Below are positions 8,601 through 18,308 of a DNA stretch of 50,076 nucleotides, piece by piece. The notes beneath the pieces are model-generated. The model was not told the DNA's origin and did no database searches. It saw only the letters and a program-made list of their open reading frames with translations. Location: assembly GCF_020164595.1 (NCBI RefSeq), contig NZ_JAIQZE010000016.1:1-50076 (forward strand), given 5' to 3'. The DNA is from Psychroflexus longus. GTDB lineage: Bacteria; Bacteroidota; Bacteroidia; Flavobacteriales; Flavobacteriaceae. The first letter of the stretch is position 1; each line of letters starts with the position of its first letter. A program made the translations under genes and the position numbers.

Positions 8601-9113
8601 TTATTTCTCAGGTGGATATTTTTCTAAGACTTTACCCACAAGAATTCTGAAGAACTCTTCTCGTTCTTTTCCTTTCAGATTTTCATTAAATCTTGCTTCG
8701 ACTACACCTTGCCAGAATAAATCATTGGTGAGGCCATCAGCAAATTCAACGGTTAATGCAATACTGCGTTTCGTATTTTGAGGGGATACAGTTCCACCTA
8801 TTCTTCCATTATAACCGCCAATTCCAATGCCAAAATTACTATTGGAGGTTTGATTGAAAACTTCCGCATAAAAGTTGACTTTAAAATCTGGAATCAATTT
8901 ATCCTCAAAGCCTTTTGTAATTAAGGTATCTTGTATGGTGTTATATACTCTGTCTTCGTCCAGTTGTGACAATCCAGAATTTTCAATAGCATAAAATGCA
9001 AAACTTTTATATTCCTTAAAATCAACATCGGAAGCGTAATCTGTGAAAACTTTAGTGGAATTACAGGATGTTAGTAATACTGAAAGTAATATTAGACTAA
9101 GACTTGCTTTCAT
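8601..9113 (-). CDS. DUF4136-type lipoprotein
   Basis: This 170-residue lipoprotein has a lipobox ending at C17 (SVLLTSC). The mature part has the strand-rich pattern of DUF4136: a KVFTDYASDVDFKEYKSFAF start, then helix, then a glycine-rich middle and a late ALTVEF strand. Such proteins are exported and lipid-anchored in the cell envelope, and their role is not known. The gene is monocistronic, between the convergent end of ppx and purE. Confidence 0.82.
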   Translation of the reverse strand: MKASLSLILLSVLLTSCNSTKVFTDYASDVDFKEYKSFAFYAIENSGLSQLDEDRVYNTIQDTLITKGFEDKLIPDFKVNFYAEVFNQTSNSNFGIGIGGYNGRIGGTVSPQNTKRSIALTVEFADGLTNDLFWQGVVEARFNENLKGKEREEFFRILVGKVLEKYPPEK

Positions 9114-9168
9114 TTTTTATTGAAATTTAAAAATTAGATTCCAATAAGAAATCCTTTTTAGCTAAACA

Positions 9169-9648
9169 TTAAAGGTCTTCTCTCATTTTTTGAACTTTGA
9201 CTTTAAGTTCATTCATATAGTCAAGAACTTTATTTTGTAAGCCCTCATCTTTCACACCAAGTATTTGAGCTGCAAGTATTCCTGCGTTTTTCGCTCCATT
9301 TAACGCAACAGTAGCTACTGGGACACCACCTGGCATTTGCAAAATTGATAAAATTGAATCCCATCCATCTATAGAATTGCTGGATTTCACAGGAACACCA
9401 ATAACAGGAAGAGGAGTAATTGATGCTACCATACCAGGTAAATGTGCTGCTCCACCGGCGCCAGCTATAATGACATCAATACCATTTTTATGAGCGTTTT
9501 TTCCAAAATCCATCATGTATTCTGGAGTTCTATGCGCAGATACGATATCAACTTTGGTTTCAATTCCAAATTCTTTCAATATATCTACCGCATCTTGCAT
9601 GACCGGGAGGTCACTTTTACTTCCCATGATGATCGCAACTTTATTCAT
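9169..9648 (-). CDS. purE: 5-(carboxyamino)imidazole ribonucleotide mutase
   Basis: PurE class I converts N5-CAIR to CAIR in purine synthesis. The 159-residue protein shows MGSKSDLPVM at 8-17, SAHRTPEYM with the catalytic histidine, and GAGGAAHLPGM. It lies 2 bp downstream of purK on the same strand, so the two consecutive enzymes are made together. Confidence 0.97.
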   Translation of the reverse strand: MNKVAIIMGSKSDLPVMQDAVDILKEFGIETKVDIVSAHRTPEYMMDFGKNAHKNGIDVIIAGAGGAAHLPGMVASITPLPVIGVPVKSSNSIDGWDSILSILQMPGGVPVATVALNGAKNAGILAAQILGVKDEGLQNKVLDYMNELKVKVQKMREDL

Positions 9649-9650
9649 AA

Positions 9651-10814
9651 TCAGGATTTTTTGGATATGACCTTAATTTTTGATTTTACAGTTGCAGCGA
9701 TTGCTCTTGCTTCGCTGATGTCTGAATGTATAATGTTCACATGTCCCATTTTTCTGAATGGGCGTGTTTCTCGCTTTCCGTAAATGTGCGGAGTAACTCC
9801 CGGCAGCGCCATGATTTCTTCAATACCTTCATAAAAGACATCTCCAGTATAATTATCGTCACCTACCAGATTCACCATCACAGCATTCGTTTTACTCTCA
9901 GTGCTTCCCAAAGGAAGGTCTAGAATTGCTCTTAGGTGTTGTTCAAATTGATTGGTGAAACTCCCTTCGATGCTAAAGTGACCGCTATTATGTGGCCTGG
10001 GCGCAACCTCATTGACAAGAATATCATCATTTTTTGTAACAAACATTTCAATTGCGAGGAGTCCAACATGTTCAAATTTACTAGAGACTTTTCGGGCTAG
10101 TTCTCTAGCTTTACTTGCTACATCTTCACTGATCCTCGCAGGACAAAGCACATATTCTACTTGGTTTGCTTCAGGATGAAATTCCATTTCGACGACTGGA
10201 TAGGATTTGATTTCACCAGAAACACTTCTCGAGACAATGACCGCTATTTCAGTTTTGAAATCCACTAAATCCTCTGCAATGCATTCTACATCTGGAAGGT
10301 TATGGATAGCCTCCTTAGATTTTATAACACTTACACCTTTGCCGTCGTAACCTCCGGTAGCACTTTTCCAAACGAATGGAAAATTTATATTTCCTTCAGA
10401 AACTCCTTTTTTAAGGGCAGTTAAGTTTTGGAAAATCTGAAATTGAGCCGTAGGAATCTGGTTGTGGTCGTAAAAACTTTTTTGTGTGGCTTTATTCTGA
10501 ATTTTTTGTAATGTGGCCGCTGATGGATATACCTTTTTACCTAAAGCTTCCAGGTCTTCCAGAGCTTTGACATTAACGGATTCAATTTCAAAAGTAAGGA
10601 GATCCACCTTTTTTCCAAAAGCCATGACTGTGTCATAATCCATAAGGCTTCCAACTTCAAAATAATTGCAGGAAACCCTAGATGGAGCTTCAGGATTGGG
10701 GTCCATTACAAAGGTTTGAATATCAAATTTCCGGGTGTCATAAAGCATCATTTTGCCCAGTTGACCACCTCCTAAAATCCCTAATTTAAAATCTGAAGAA
10801 AAATAATGTGTCAT
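9651..10814 (-). CDS. purK: 5-(carboxyamino)imidazole ribonucleotide synthase
   Basis: PurK is an ATP-grasp ligase that carboxylates AIR with bicarbonate and ATP to give N5-CAIR, the substrate of PurE. The 387 residues begin with the dinucleotide-like KLGILGGGQLGKM segment. The central ATP-grasp part includes FVWKSATGGYDGKG and the late part NEVAPRPHNSGHF. It is the first gene of the purK-purE pair. A -7 element lies just upstream. Confidence 0.97.
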   Translation of the reverse strand: MTHYFSSDFKLGILGGGQLGKMMLYDTRKFDIQTFVMDPNPEAPSRVSCNYFEVGSLMDYDTVMAFGKKVDLLTFEIESVNVKALEDLEALGKKVYPSAATLQKIQNKATQKSFYDHNQIPTAQFQIFQNLTALKKGVSEGNINFPFVWKSATGGYDGKGVSVIKSKEAIHNLPDVECIAEDLVDFKTEIAVIVSRSVSGEIKSYPVVEMEFHPEANQVEYVLCPARISEDVASKARELARKVSSKFEHVGLLAIEMFVTKNDDILVNEVAPRPHNSGHFSIEGSFTNQFEQHLRAILDLPLGSTESKTNAVMVNLVGDDNYTGDVFYEGIEEIMALPGVTPHIYGKRETRPFRKMGHVNIIHSDISEARAIAATVKSKIKVISKKS

Positions 10815-10818
10815 CAGA

Positions 10819-10826
10819 CAAAAATA
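10819..10826 (-). promoter_or_regulatory. -7 promoter element for purK-purE
   Basis: On the minus strand this reads TATTTTTG, matching TAnnTTTG, only 4 bases before the purK start codon. The transcript would be nearly leaderless if this element is used. Confidence 0.4.
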
Positions 10827-10930
10827 ACAGATTTAAATACTGTTGTGTACTATTTTTAAAATAATTTCAACTTTGAAAAGTTTATAGTAAAGCAGTTTCG
10901 TTTTGATTATTATTGTATAAATCTTTCTTC

Positions 10931-12079
10931 ATGAAATTTTTCGAGAATACCGTCAATGTTAGGCTTTTTATTCTTTTCACTTCTATAATTGTCATTGGCG
11001 TTGTGGTTTGGAATATCTCTGTTTTCTATGAGGGGGTAAAGAACGAAGAACGAGAGAAAATGAGAATTTGGTCTTCAGCTCAAGCTTCAGTCAACAAGGC
11101 AGGGGAGGAGCAGGATCTCAATTTGGAATTGGAAATATTAAACACGATAAACGATATTCCGATGTTTATCGTCAACACCTCCAATGGATTTCAAGAGGTG
11201 AATAATATTCCTGAAGCAATTGCAAGTGATTCACTGAAATTGAGGCAGTATTTTGAGTCTATTAAAAATCAAAATCAGCCAATAATCATAGACTTGGGGG
11301 AAGCCGGAAAGCAATACCTGTACTATGGAGATTCATCAATTCTCACAAAAATTAAATACTATCCGTTTATTTTATTGCTCATCATTTTTCTTTTGCTTGG
11401 ACTCATTTACCTGTATTATGTAACCGCAAAAAACAGTGAGAAAAATAAGCTTTGGGCAGGAATGGCAAAAGAAACGGCACACCAAATAGGTACTCCACTA
11501 TCTTCTCTTGTGGGTTGGATGGAAATTCTAAGATCGGAGAATGTCAATCCTGAATATATTCTTGATATTGAAAAAGACATCGATAGACTTAAAACGATAA
11601 CTGAACGGTTTTCCAAAGTAGGTTCAAAACTGACTTTGGAACTTTCTAGTCTCAATAAAGCTGTTGAAAATTCATTTAATTATTTAAAAGACAGAAGTTC
11701 TAAGCTCATCCAATTCTCTATAGAATTACCCGACGAAGACCTTAAGTGCAAATTGAATCCAACTTTACTGAGCTGGACTATAGAAAATCTTACAAAAAAT
11801 GCAATAGATGCTATGAAGGGTCGTGGAGATTTAAAAATCTCTCTCTTTGAAGATAAGAATTATTTCAAAATTCACGTCAATGATACGGGAAAGGGAATTC
11901 CATCCTCAAAATTTAAAACCATCTTTCAGCCTGGCTATTCTACCAAGGAACGTGGTTGGGGTTTGGGATTATCGCTTTCCAAGCGTATTATTGAAGATTA
12001 TCACTCTGGAAAAATCAAAGTATTATCTAGTTCTTCAGAATCTGGTACGGTCTTCGAAATAAAGCTGCCTAAAGATTAA
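10931..12079 (+). CDS. Orphan membrane sensor histidine kinase
   Basis: The 382-residue protein has a TM segment at about 11-33, an extracytoplasmic sensor region of about 110 residues, a second TM at about 145-163 and a cytosolic kinase core. The H-box reads [12 protein letters not shown] with H184. The N box ([10 protein letters not shown]), G1 (NDTGKGIP) and G2 ([12 protein letters not shown]) are intact. The ATG at 10931 is preferred over an in-frame TTG at 10913. No response regulator is adjacent, so the partner is elsewhere. The sensor part is not recognised. The 3' end overlaps convergent obgE by 4 bp. Confidence 0.88.
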   Translation: MKFFENTVNVRLFILFTSIIVIGVVVWNISVFYEGVKNEEREKMRIWSSAQASVNKAGEEQDLNLELEILNTINDIPMFIVNTSNGFQEVNNIPEAIASDSLKLRQYFESIKNQNQPIIIDLGEAGKQYLYYGDSSILTKIKYYPFILLLIIFLLLGLIYLYYVTAKNSEKNKLWAGMAKETAHQIGTPLSSLVGWMEILRSENVNPEYILDIEKDIDRLKTITERFSKVGSKLTLELSSLNKAVENSFNYLKDRSSKLIQFSIELPDEDLKCKLNPTLLSWTIENLTKNAIDAMKGRGDLKISLFEDKNYFKIHVNDTGKGIPSSKFKTIFQPGYSTKERGWGLGLSLSKRIIEDYHSGKIKVLSSSSESGTVFEIKLPKD

Positions 12080-13098
12080 TTTTCAACTTTGTGTTTATCT
12101 TCATTTAGGGTTTTCCATAGCAAATCTTTCAACGCCTGTAAGCCTAGCTGTGCAACAGAAGAAATGAATACGTGAGGAATACCATCAAAAGCGTGTTCTA
12201 TTTCTTCGGCCAATTCAGTCTTGAGCTCGTCATCGAGTAAATCTGCTTTTGAAATTGCGATCACTCTCGATTTGTCTAAAAGTTCTGGATTATACCGTCG
12301 TAATTCGTCAAGCAAGATTTCATATTGCTCTTTGACGCTAGGAGCATCTGCAGGAATAAGGAATAACAAAGTTGAATTTCTTTCAATATGCCTTAAAAAT
12401 CTGTAACCCAGACCTTTTCCTTCGGCAGCTCCTTCGATGATCCCTGGGATATCTGCTACAACAAAGGTTTTGTAATCTCTGTATTGAACAATTCCAAGAT
12501 TGGGTTTTAGCGTTGTAAACTCGTAGTTGGCAATTTTAGGTTTGGCAGCAGTTATAACAGAAAGTAAGGTGGATTTTCCTGCATTTGGAAAGCCTACCAG
12601 ACCTACATCTGCAAGGAGCTTTAATTCAAGAGTGATGTCTTTTTCTTGTCCCGGGATTCCTGGTTGAGCAAACCTTGGTGTTTGATTAGTGGAACTTTTA
12701 AAATGGGCATTTCCTTTTCCGCCCATTCCACCTTCCACGACAACATACTCTTCATCATGCTCTGTCATTTCTTTGATGACTTCGTTTGTGTCGGTATCTC
12801 TAAGAACAGTCCCAAGAGGAACTTCTATATATTGGTCTTCACCGTCTGCACCAGTACTTGTTTGTTTGCTTCCATGTTCACCATGGGTGGCTTTTATGTG
12901 TCTTTTAAATTTTAAATGAAAAAGAGTCCATAAATCCTTATTAGCTTTAAAAATGACATGACCACCGCGACCACCATCACCACCGTCAGGACCACCTTTA
13001 GGAATGTATTTTTCCCTTCTCAGGTGAGCGGAGCCTTTTCCTCCGTTTCCAGATTTTAAATGGAGTTTGATGTAATCTACAAAGTTACCTTCTGTCAT
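12076..13098 (-). CDS. obgE: Obg GTPase
   Basis: ObgE/CgtA is a ribosome-associated GTPase involved in 50S maturation and stress responses. The glycine-rich Obg fold (about 1-158) has many GGxGG stretches. The G domain follows, with G1 at GFPNAGKST (169-177), G3 DIPGIIEGA and an SKAD G4. The protein ends at 340 residues, so it lacks the variable C-terminal extension of some homologues, which is usual in Bacteroidota. It is followed upstream on the same strand by adk and hpt. Confidence 0.97.
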   Translation of the reverse strand: MTEGNFVDYIKLHLKSGNGGKGSAHLRREKYIPKGGPDGGDGGRGGHVIFKANKDLWTLFHLKFKRHIKATHGEHGSKQTSTGADGEDQYIEVPLGTVLRDTDTNEVIKEMTEHDEEYVVVEGGMGGKGNAHFKSSTNQTPRFAQPGIPGQEKDITLELKLLADVGLVGFPNAGKSTLLSVITAAKPKIANYEFTTLKPNLGIVQYRDYKTFVVADIPGIIEGAAEGKGLGYRFLRHIERNSTLLFLIPADAPSVKEQYEILLDELRRYNPELLDKSRVIAISKADLLDDELKTELAEEIEHAFDGIPHVFISSVAQLGLQALKDLLWKTLNEDKHKVEN

Positions 13099-13122
13099 AG
13101 TATTAAGCTAAATGCTTTAGTT

Positions 13123-13695
13123 TTATAAAGAATCTATAACCTTACTGATGCGACCTGTAATTTCCGGAATGGAACCTACACCATCTACACCATAGTATTT
13201 ATCTTCTTTTTTGTAAAATTCTTTGAGGACTTCAGTTTCCCCATAATATACTTTTATTCTATTGCGAATAATGTCTTCGTTGGCATCATCTTTTCTGCCA
13301 GATGTTTTTCCGCGTTCCAAAAGGCGCTCGACCAAAACTTCATCTGGCACCTCCAAAGCAATCATAGCATTGATTTGAGAATCTTTGGATTCCATCAATT
13401 CGTTTAAAGATTGAGCTTGAGCCTTAGTTCTTGGAAAACCGTCAAAAATGAAACCTTTACTGTCGAGGTGTTCTTCAACCTTGGCATTCAACATTTTGAT
13501 GGTCACCTCATCTGGCACTAAATCGCCTTTATCCATATAGGATTTAGCTAATTGACCAAGTTCAGTTTTGTTTTTGATATTGTATCTAAACAAATCTCCT
13601 GTCGATATGTGTTTTAGACTATATTTTTCTTTAAGATTTTCAGCTTGAGTTCCCTTGCCTGCTCCCGGAGGACCAAATAACACTATATTAATCAT
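13123..13695 (-). CDS. adk: Adenylate kinase
   Basis: Adk interconverts AMP, ADP and ATP. The P-loop is GPPGAGKGTQ (about 8-17), and FDGFPRT and LLERGKTSGRKDD follow. The 190-residue length and brief LID region show the short variant without a zinc-binding LID. Its start overlaps the end of hpt by 8 bp, so purine salvage and AMP phosphorylation are translationally coupled. Confidence 0.97.
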   Translation of the reverse strand: MINIVLFGPPGAGKGTQAENLKEKYSLKHISTGDLFRYNIKNKTELGQLAKSYMDKGDLVPDEVTIKMLNAKVEEHLDSKGFIFDGFPRTKAQAQSLNELMESKDSQINAMIALEVPDEVLVERLLERGKTSGRKDDANEDIIRNRIKVYYGETEVLKEFYKKEDKYYGVDGVGSIPEITGRISKVIDSL

Positions 13696-14233
13696 TGAGC
13701 TTTGATTTTAGTTGATATATTTCAGAAATGTTTCTTCCTAATCCGTTGTAATCCAAACCGTAACCCACTATAAATTTGTTTGGGATTTCCAATCCAATGT
13801 AATCTATATTGAGAGATTTTTTATAAGCTTCAGGTTTAAAAAATAAGCTTACAATCTTGTAGGAGGCAACTCCTTCATTTTTAAGAACTTCGACAATATG
13901 CTCCAGAGTATTACCAGTATCGACAATATCTTCCACGACGATGACATCTCTTCCTTTCAAGTTACCAGCTCCTAGTAATGTATTGACTTGACCTGTTGAT
14001 GAAGTACCTTCATAAGAAGCTAGTTTGGTGAAATTTACTTCACAATCGCCTTCATAATATTTCATCAAATCCGATAAAAACATAAAAGCGCCGTTGAGTA
14101 TTCCCAAAAAAACCGGTGTTTTAGAATCGTAGTCTGCAGCTATCTGTTTTGCAAGCCTTTTTATAGATTCCTGTATCGTATTTTGATCAAGATAGGGCTC
14201 GAATTCCAAATCATGAAGCTTTACCATTGTCAT
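13688..14233 (-). CDS. hpt: Hypoxanthine phosphoribosyltransferase
   Basis: Hpt makes IMP or GMP from hypoxanthine or guanine and PRPP. The PRPP loop reads VIVVEDIVDTGNTLEHI, and the base-binding region includes KFIVGYGLDYN. The 181-residue length is normal. It begins the hpt-adk pair, possibly continuing into obgE 25 bp after adk. The start has two possible ATG codons two residues apart (MTM). Confidence 0.95.
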   Translation of the reverse strand: MTMVKLHDLEFEPYLDQNTIQESIKRLAKQIAADYDSKTPVFLGILNGAFMFLSDLMKYYEGDCEVNFTKLASYEGTSSTGQVNTLLGAGNLKGRDVIVVEDIVDTGNTLEHIVEVLKNEGVASYKIVSLFFKPEAYKKSLNIDYIGLEIPNKFIVGYGLDYNGLGRNISEIYQLKSKLND

Positions 14234-14247
14234 AAATTTATGAAGGG

Positions 14248-14255
14248 CAAATATA
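14248..14255 (-). promoter_or_regulatory. -7 promoter element for hpt-adk-obgE
   Basis: The minus strand reads TATATTTG, a full match to TAnnTTTG, 14 bases upstream of the hpt start codon. Confidence 0.5.
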
Positions 14256-14295
14256 AGGATTCAAAAACTATAAAGGATACTCATAAAACTAAAAT

Positions 14296-14333
14296 AAAAA
14301 CTCCCAGATCTAATTGAAAAAATGGGAGTTTTT
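14296..14333 (-). terminator. Terminator after the HtrA gene
   Basis: An 11-bp perfect inverted repeat, AAAAACTCCCA at 14296-14306 and TGGGAGTTTTT at 14323-14333, brackets a 16-base loop. It lies just past the HtrA stop codon and before the hpt promoter. Confidence 0.8.
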
Positions 14334-14359
14334 GATTTGTAATAAAATAAAAAATAGTT

Positions 14360-15766
14360 TTACCTAAAAACGTAGGTTTTCTCTTGTCCATTTGGACTTA
14401 AGAAAGTGACGAGCATCGGATCATTGGAATCCTTATTATTGATAATGGTTTTCACATCATCAATAGAATTCACTTCTTTTTCATTTATTTTTGTGATCAA
14501 CAGACCACTGATGTCGCTTTTAGTGAAACTGTCAGGCAATACTTTATGAATAAGTACACCAGATTCAGCTCCGTATTTTTTCAAATCTTCTTCCGAAATT
14601 TCTGTTACTTCTACACCGATATCTTCAATGCGGTATACTTTAAAGATATCTAGAGTAACATCAGTTTTTCGCTCTACATTGTCCCTCAAGTAGGTTATCT
14701 CAACCGTTTCTCCAGGATTTTTTGAATTTAAATAACCAGTCATATCCGCAAACTTTCTAATCTTAATATCATCTATAAATTTGATAATGTCACCTTTTTT
14801 CAGTCCAGCTTCATTTGCTCCACTTTCCGGGTCAACATTGGCGATGTAAAATCCTTGCGAGTTCTCTATATTCAATTCTTTAGCAATCATACTGTTCAGG
14901 TCGCTACCTCTTACTCCTAAAATTGCTCTTCTCACGTTTCCAAATTCAATTAAATCCTCAACAATCTTTTTGGCATTGTTACTAGGTATTGCAAAAGAGT
15001 AACCTATAAAAGAACCTGTCTGAGAAGTGATGGCAGTATTTATACCAATGAGTTCGCCGCGTGTATTCACTAAAGCACCTCCACTATTCCCAGGATTCAC
15101 AGCTGCATCTGTTTGTATGAAAGATTGGAAATTATTATCCGATCTCCCGAGGTCCCTTGCTTTTGCACTTACGATTCCTGCAGTAACTGTAGAAGTAAGG
15201 TTAAATGGATTACCAACAGCTAAAACCCATTCACCAACTTGAACCTCATTGGAATCACCAAAGATTAAATAGTCCAATTCAGTAGCATCAATCTTCAAGA
15301 GAGCAATATCGTTATCTGGTGAAGTTCCTAGGACTTCGGCAACATAAGTTTTGTTGTCATTGAGAGTGACTTGTACTTCAGAAGCTCCTTCAATAACGTG
15401 ATTGTTGGTTACGATAAGTCCATCTGGACTTAGGATAACTCCAGATCCAGCGCCCCTTATTGCTTTTCTTGTTTCTCCGCTCCCATAGCTATAGTCAAAA
15501 GGACTTCTGGATTGTCTATAAGTAGTAACATTTTTTACGTGAACCACTGCATTTACTGTCTTTTTTGCTGCTTCAGTAAAATTTAATTCAGAGGGTTCTT
15601 CACTATAGGAAGCTAAGTGAGAAGTTGACTTCAAATTTTCTTTTTGCCATGGAATTTCATAGCCCTGGCTAACAGTTTTAGATTCTTCTTCAAAAAATTT
15701 GTAACCGCCAATACTTAGTACACTAGCGAATAATGCAATCGATATTAATTGAACATTTTTCTTCAT
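14360..15766 (-). CDS. HtrA/DegP periplasmic serine protease
   Basis: This is a trypsin-fold protease and chaperone of the periplasm. An N-terminal hydrophobic segment (about 7-22) serves as signal or anchor. The catalytic triad is intact: H123 in NNHVIEG, D153 in DNDIALLKID and S228 in NPGNSGGAL. Two PDZ domains follow, at about 265-360 and 375-468. The 468-residue length is typical. The gene is monocistronic, with its own terminator, and divergent from dapF. Proteins like this are usually induced by envelope stress; no stress-specific promoter could be recognised. Confidence 0.94.
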   Translation of the reverse strand: MKKNVQLISIALFASVLSIGGYKFFEEESKTVSQGYEIPWQKENLKSTSHLASYSEEPSELNFTEAAKKTVNAVVHVKNVTTYRQSRSPFDYSYGSGETRKAIRGAGSGVILSPDGLIVTNNHVIEGASEVQVTLNDNKTYVAEVLGTSPDNDIALLKIDATELDYLIFGDSNEVQVGEWVLAVGNPFNLTSTVTAGIVSAKARDLGRSDNNFQSFIQTDAAVNPGNSGGALVNTRGELIGINTAITSQTGSFIGYSFAIPSNNAKKIVEDLIEFGNVRRAILGVRGSDLNSMIAKELNIENSQGFYIANVDPESGANEAGLKKGDIIKFIDDIKIRKFADMTGYLNSKNPGETVEITYLRDNVERKTDVTLDIFKVYRIEDIGVEVTEISEEDLKKYGAESGVLIHKVLPDSFTKSDISGLLITKINEKEVNSIDDVKTIINNKDSNDPMLVTFLSPNGQEKTYVFR

Positions 15767-15864
15767 AATAACTTATTATTTTATGATTAAAATTACTTTC
15801 AGATAATCAATTCAAAATTATATTTAACCCATTTTTAACCGCTTTACTTCCTTTATTAATTCAC

Positions 15865-15872
15865 TATATTTG
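15865..15872 (+). promoter_or_regulatory. -7 promoter element for dapF operon
   Basis: TATATTTG matches TAnnTTTG and lies 16 bases before the dapF start codon. Confidence 0.5.
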
Positions 15873-15888
15873 CGGATTCTAAACCTAA

Positions 15889-16683
15889 ATGATGGCTTTA
15901 CATTTTTATAAATACCAGGGCACGGGAAACGATTTTGTTTTAATAGATAATAGATCTTTGAATTTCAAAAACGATACCAAAATTATAAAGAAGCTTTGTG
16001 ACAGGCGTTTTGGTGTAGGAGGAGATGGACTTATCCTTTTGGAGGAATCATCTATGGAAATGTGTGATTTCAAAATGGTCTATTTTAATGCAGATGGAAA
16101 TGAAAGTTCTATGTGTGGTAACGGAGGTAGATGTATTGTTGCCTTTGCAAAGCAACTGGACATTATAAATACCGAAACTACCTTTGAGGCTGTTGACGGA
16201 CTTCATTCTGCTATAATAAAAAAGGACATCGTTAATCTTAAAATGGCGGATGTTCCTACTGTCAATTTAAGTCGTGAAGCCTCATTTTTAGACACTGGTT
16301 CACCTCATCATGTGACTTTTGTAGATGATATTTATGATTTTGATGTGTTTACTCAAGGTCGTCGAATAAGAAATTTACCAAACTACGAAGGGATAAAAGG
16401 CACAAATGTCAATTTTGTTCAAGTGTTGGATGACATGGTGCATGTAAGGACTTATGAGCGAGGTGTTGAAGACGAAACTTTTTCTTGCGGAACTGGAGTT
16501 ACAGCCGCCGCAATCACTGCCAAAATGTCAAATAAGATTGATAAGTTGCCTGTAAAGGTTATCACTAAGGGTGGTGACTTAGAGGTGGATTTTGAAATTG
16601 AAGGCCCTAACGCAGTTAAAAATATCTGGTTGAAAGGACCTGCAATATTTGTTTTTGAAGGAGATTACCATGGTAAAGCTTAA
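15889..16683 (+). CDS. dapF: Diaminopimelate epimerase
   Basis: DapF converts LL- to meso-diaminopimelate, used for lysine and peptidoglycan. The two catalytic cysteines are present: C76 in SMCGNGGRC and C200 in FSCGTGVTAAA. The opening KYQGTGNDF is diagnostic. The 264-residue length is normal. Two ATG codons are adjacent at the start. Its end overlaps the next gene by 14 bp in an operon with an acetyltransferase and mltG, so two of the three products serve the cell wall. Confidence 0.97.
   Translation: MMALHFYKYQGTGNDFVLIDNRSLNFKNDTKIIKKLCDRRFGVGGDGLILLEESSMEMCDFKMVYFNADGNESSMCGNGGRCIVAFAKQLDIINTETTFEAVDGLHSAIIKKDIVNLKMADVPTVNLSREASFLDTGSPHHVTFVDDIYDFDVFTQGRRIRNLPNYEGIKGTNVNFVQVLDDMVHVRTYERGVEDETFSCGTGVTAAAITAKMSNKIDKLPVKVITKGGDLEVDFEIEGPNAVKNIWLKGPAIFVFEGDYHGKA
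16657..16664 (+). promoter_or_regulatory. Strong Shine-Dalgarno site fixing the acetyltransferase start
   Basis: GAAGGAGA lies 5 bases before the ATG at 16670, inside the end of dapF. Such strong sites are uncommon in this phylum. It supports the ATG over an in-frame TTG at 16649. Confidence 0.6.
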
Positions 16684-17197
16684 AAGCACACATATACTAT
16701 TAAGAGCCCTTACACCAGAAGATTTAGATTTTTTGGAGTTGGTTGAAAATGATGAAGATCTTTGGTATTTAAGTGACACGTTACAACCTTTTTCCAGACC
16801 CATATTAAAAGAATATTTAGATCATTCACACAAAGACATCTACGAAGTAAAGCAAATGCGACTGGTGATTGCGCTTCATAACAAACAGCCTATTGGCTTT
16901 ATTGACCTTTATGACTTTGATCCCAAAAATAAACGAGCAGGTTTGGGCATACTGATTATAGAAGACTATCAGGCTAAGGGTTATGGTACTGAAGCTTTGG
17001 AGTTGATGATAGATTATGCGTTTGATATTTTAGATTTGCACCAATTGTTTGCTTCAATTATTGAAGAAAATACCAGAAGTTTGAAGCTTTTTAAAAGCTT
17101 TGGATTTGAAGAAGTTGGTTTGAAAAAAGACTGGAGATACAACTCTGGTAAATTTCAAAGTGAATATTTATTACAAAAAATAAATCATGTACATTAA
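16670..17197 (+). CDS. GNAT-family N-acetyltransferase
   Basis: This 175-residue cytosolic protein has the GNAT fold. It opens like RimJ/RimL- or SpeG-type enzymes (LLRALTPEDLDFL) and has the acetyl-CoA-binding stretch AGLGILIIEDYQAKGYGTEA, then a late FKSFGFEEVG strand-turn. It would transfer an acetyl group from acetyl-CoA to an amine, with the substrate unknown. It overlaps dapF by 14 bp and mltG by 11 bp, so it is certainly part of that operon. A wall-related or small polyamine substrate would fit, but this is only a guess from context. Confidence 0.88.
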   Translation: MVKLKSTHILLRALTPEDLDFLELVENDEDLWYLSDTLQPFSRPILKEYLDHSHKDIYEVKQMRLVIALHNKQPIGFIDLYDFDPKNKRAGLGILIIEDYQAKGYGTEALELMIDYAFDILDLHQLFASIIEENTRSLKLFKSFGFEEVGLKKDWRYNSGKFQSEYLLQKINHVH

Positions 17198-18230
17198 AAA
17201 AATATTAGTGGCAGTTTCTGTTGTTGGACTACTAGTCCTTGGAGGAGTAAGCCTGTATATCTATAACGTCATTTTCACACCTAACACATCTTTTGAAACT
17301 GATACAACATCAGTTTATGTTTCTACTGGAAGTACATTGCAGGAAGTGGTCAATCAGTTACATCCTTTGCTGAAGGATACCGAAAATTTCATTACTGTGG
17401 CCAAAAAAAAGGGATATGCATCCAATGTGAAGCCCGGTCATTTTGTTTTAAAAAAAGACATGAACAATAATGAAATCATAAATACACTGAGATCACGAAA
17501 TATTCCAATAAAGGTAAGCTTCAATAATCAACACAGGTTGGAGAATTTAGCAGGCAGAGTCGCTGAACAGATAGAGGCTGACAGTCTAGAACTCCTGCAG
17601 GCAATGCTATCGGATGAGTTTTTAAATTCTAAGAATATCACGCCGCTGGAAAGCATGAAGTATTATATTCCAAACACCTACGAATTTTATTGGAATACAT
17701 CAGGTGAGGAGTTTCGGGATCGAATGGTGAATTATTATAACGAATTCTGGAATGAGACGCGAGTCGCTAAAGCAGATAACGTAAATCTTACGTCTGTTCA
17801 AGTGATGTCTCTGGCGGCAATTGTTCAAAAAGAAACAGCAAAAGTAGAAGAACGCCCAAAAGTTGCTGGTGTTTACCTTAACAGGTTGAAAAATGGCATG
17901 AAATTACAGGCAGATCCAACGGTGATTTTTGCAATTCAAAATGAAAATCAGGATTTTGAGACGCCAATCAAACGAGTACTTTATAAAGATTTAGAATTGG
18001 ATTCTCCTTACAATACCTATAAATATAAAGGCGTACCACCTGGGCTTATCGCTATGCCAGATGTTTCCTCAATAGAGGCTATTCTCAATGCAGAAACTCA
18101 TGACTATCTCTATTTTGCAGCAGATCCTGAAAATCCAGGGTATCATAAATTTGCTAAAACCTTGTCACAGCATAATAGAAATGCAAGAGTTTATCAGAAT
18201 TGGATAAACAAGCAGGAGATTTACAGATAA
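17187..18230 (+). CDS. mltG: Endolytic murein transglycosylase MltG
   Basis: MltG is an inner-membrane lytic transglycosylase that cuts nascent glycan strands and sets their length. A single N-terminal TM (about 5-27) precedes a LysM-like region and the YceG catalytic domain. The catalytic glutamate is E216 in IVQKETAK, followed by VYLNRL and LQADPTV. The 347-residue length is usual. It is the last gene of dapF-acetyltransferase-mltG and is followed by a terminator. Confidence 0.95.
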   Translation: MYIKKILVAVSVVGLLVLGGVSLYIYNVIFTPNTSFETDTTSVYVSTGSTLQEVVNQLHPLLKDTENFITVAKKKGYASNVKPGHFVLKKDMNNNEIINTLRSRNIPIKVSFNNQHRLENLAGRVAEQIEADSLELLQAMLSDEFLNSKNITPLESMKYYIPNTYEFYWNTSGEEFRDRMVNYYNEFWNETRVAKADNVNLTSVQVMSLAAIVQKETAKVEERPKVAGVYLNRLKNGMKLQADPTVIFAIQNENQDFETPIKRVLYKDLELDSPYNTYKYKGVPPGLIAMPDVSSIEAILNAETHDYLYFAADPENPGYHKFAKTLSQHNRNARVYQNWINKQEIYR

Positions 18231-18247
18231 ATTATAAGCTAATAAAG

Positions 18248-18283
18248 TAAAAGGCCTTAAAATCAATTTTTAAGGCCTTTTAT
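18248..18283. terminator. Bidirectional terminator between mltG and the ABC-F gene
   Basis: A near-perfect inverted repeat, AAAAGGCCTTAAAA with TTTTAAGGCCTTTTA, has a short loop and T-runs on both strands. The two flanking genes converge on it. Confidence 0.85.
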
Positions 18284-18308
18284 AGTTTTTGAATTTAAAA
18301 GTTTCATC

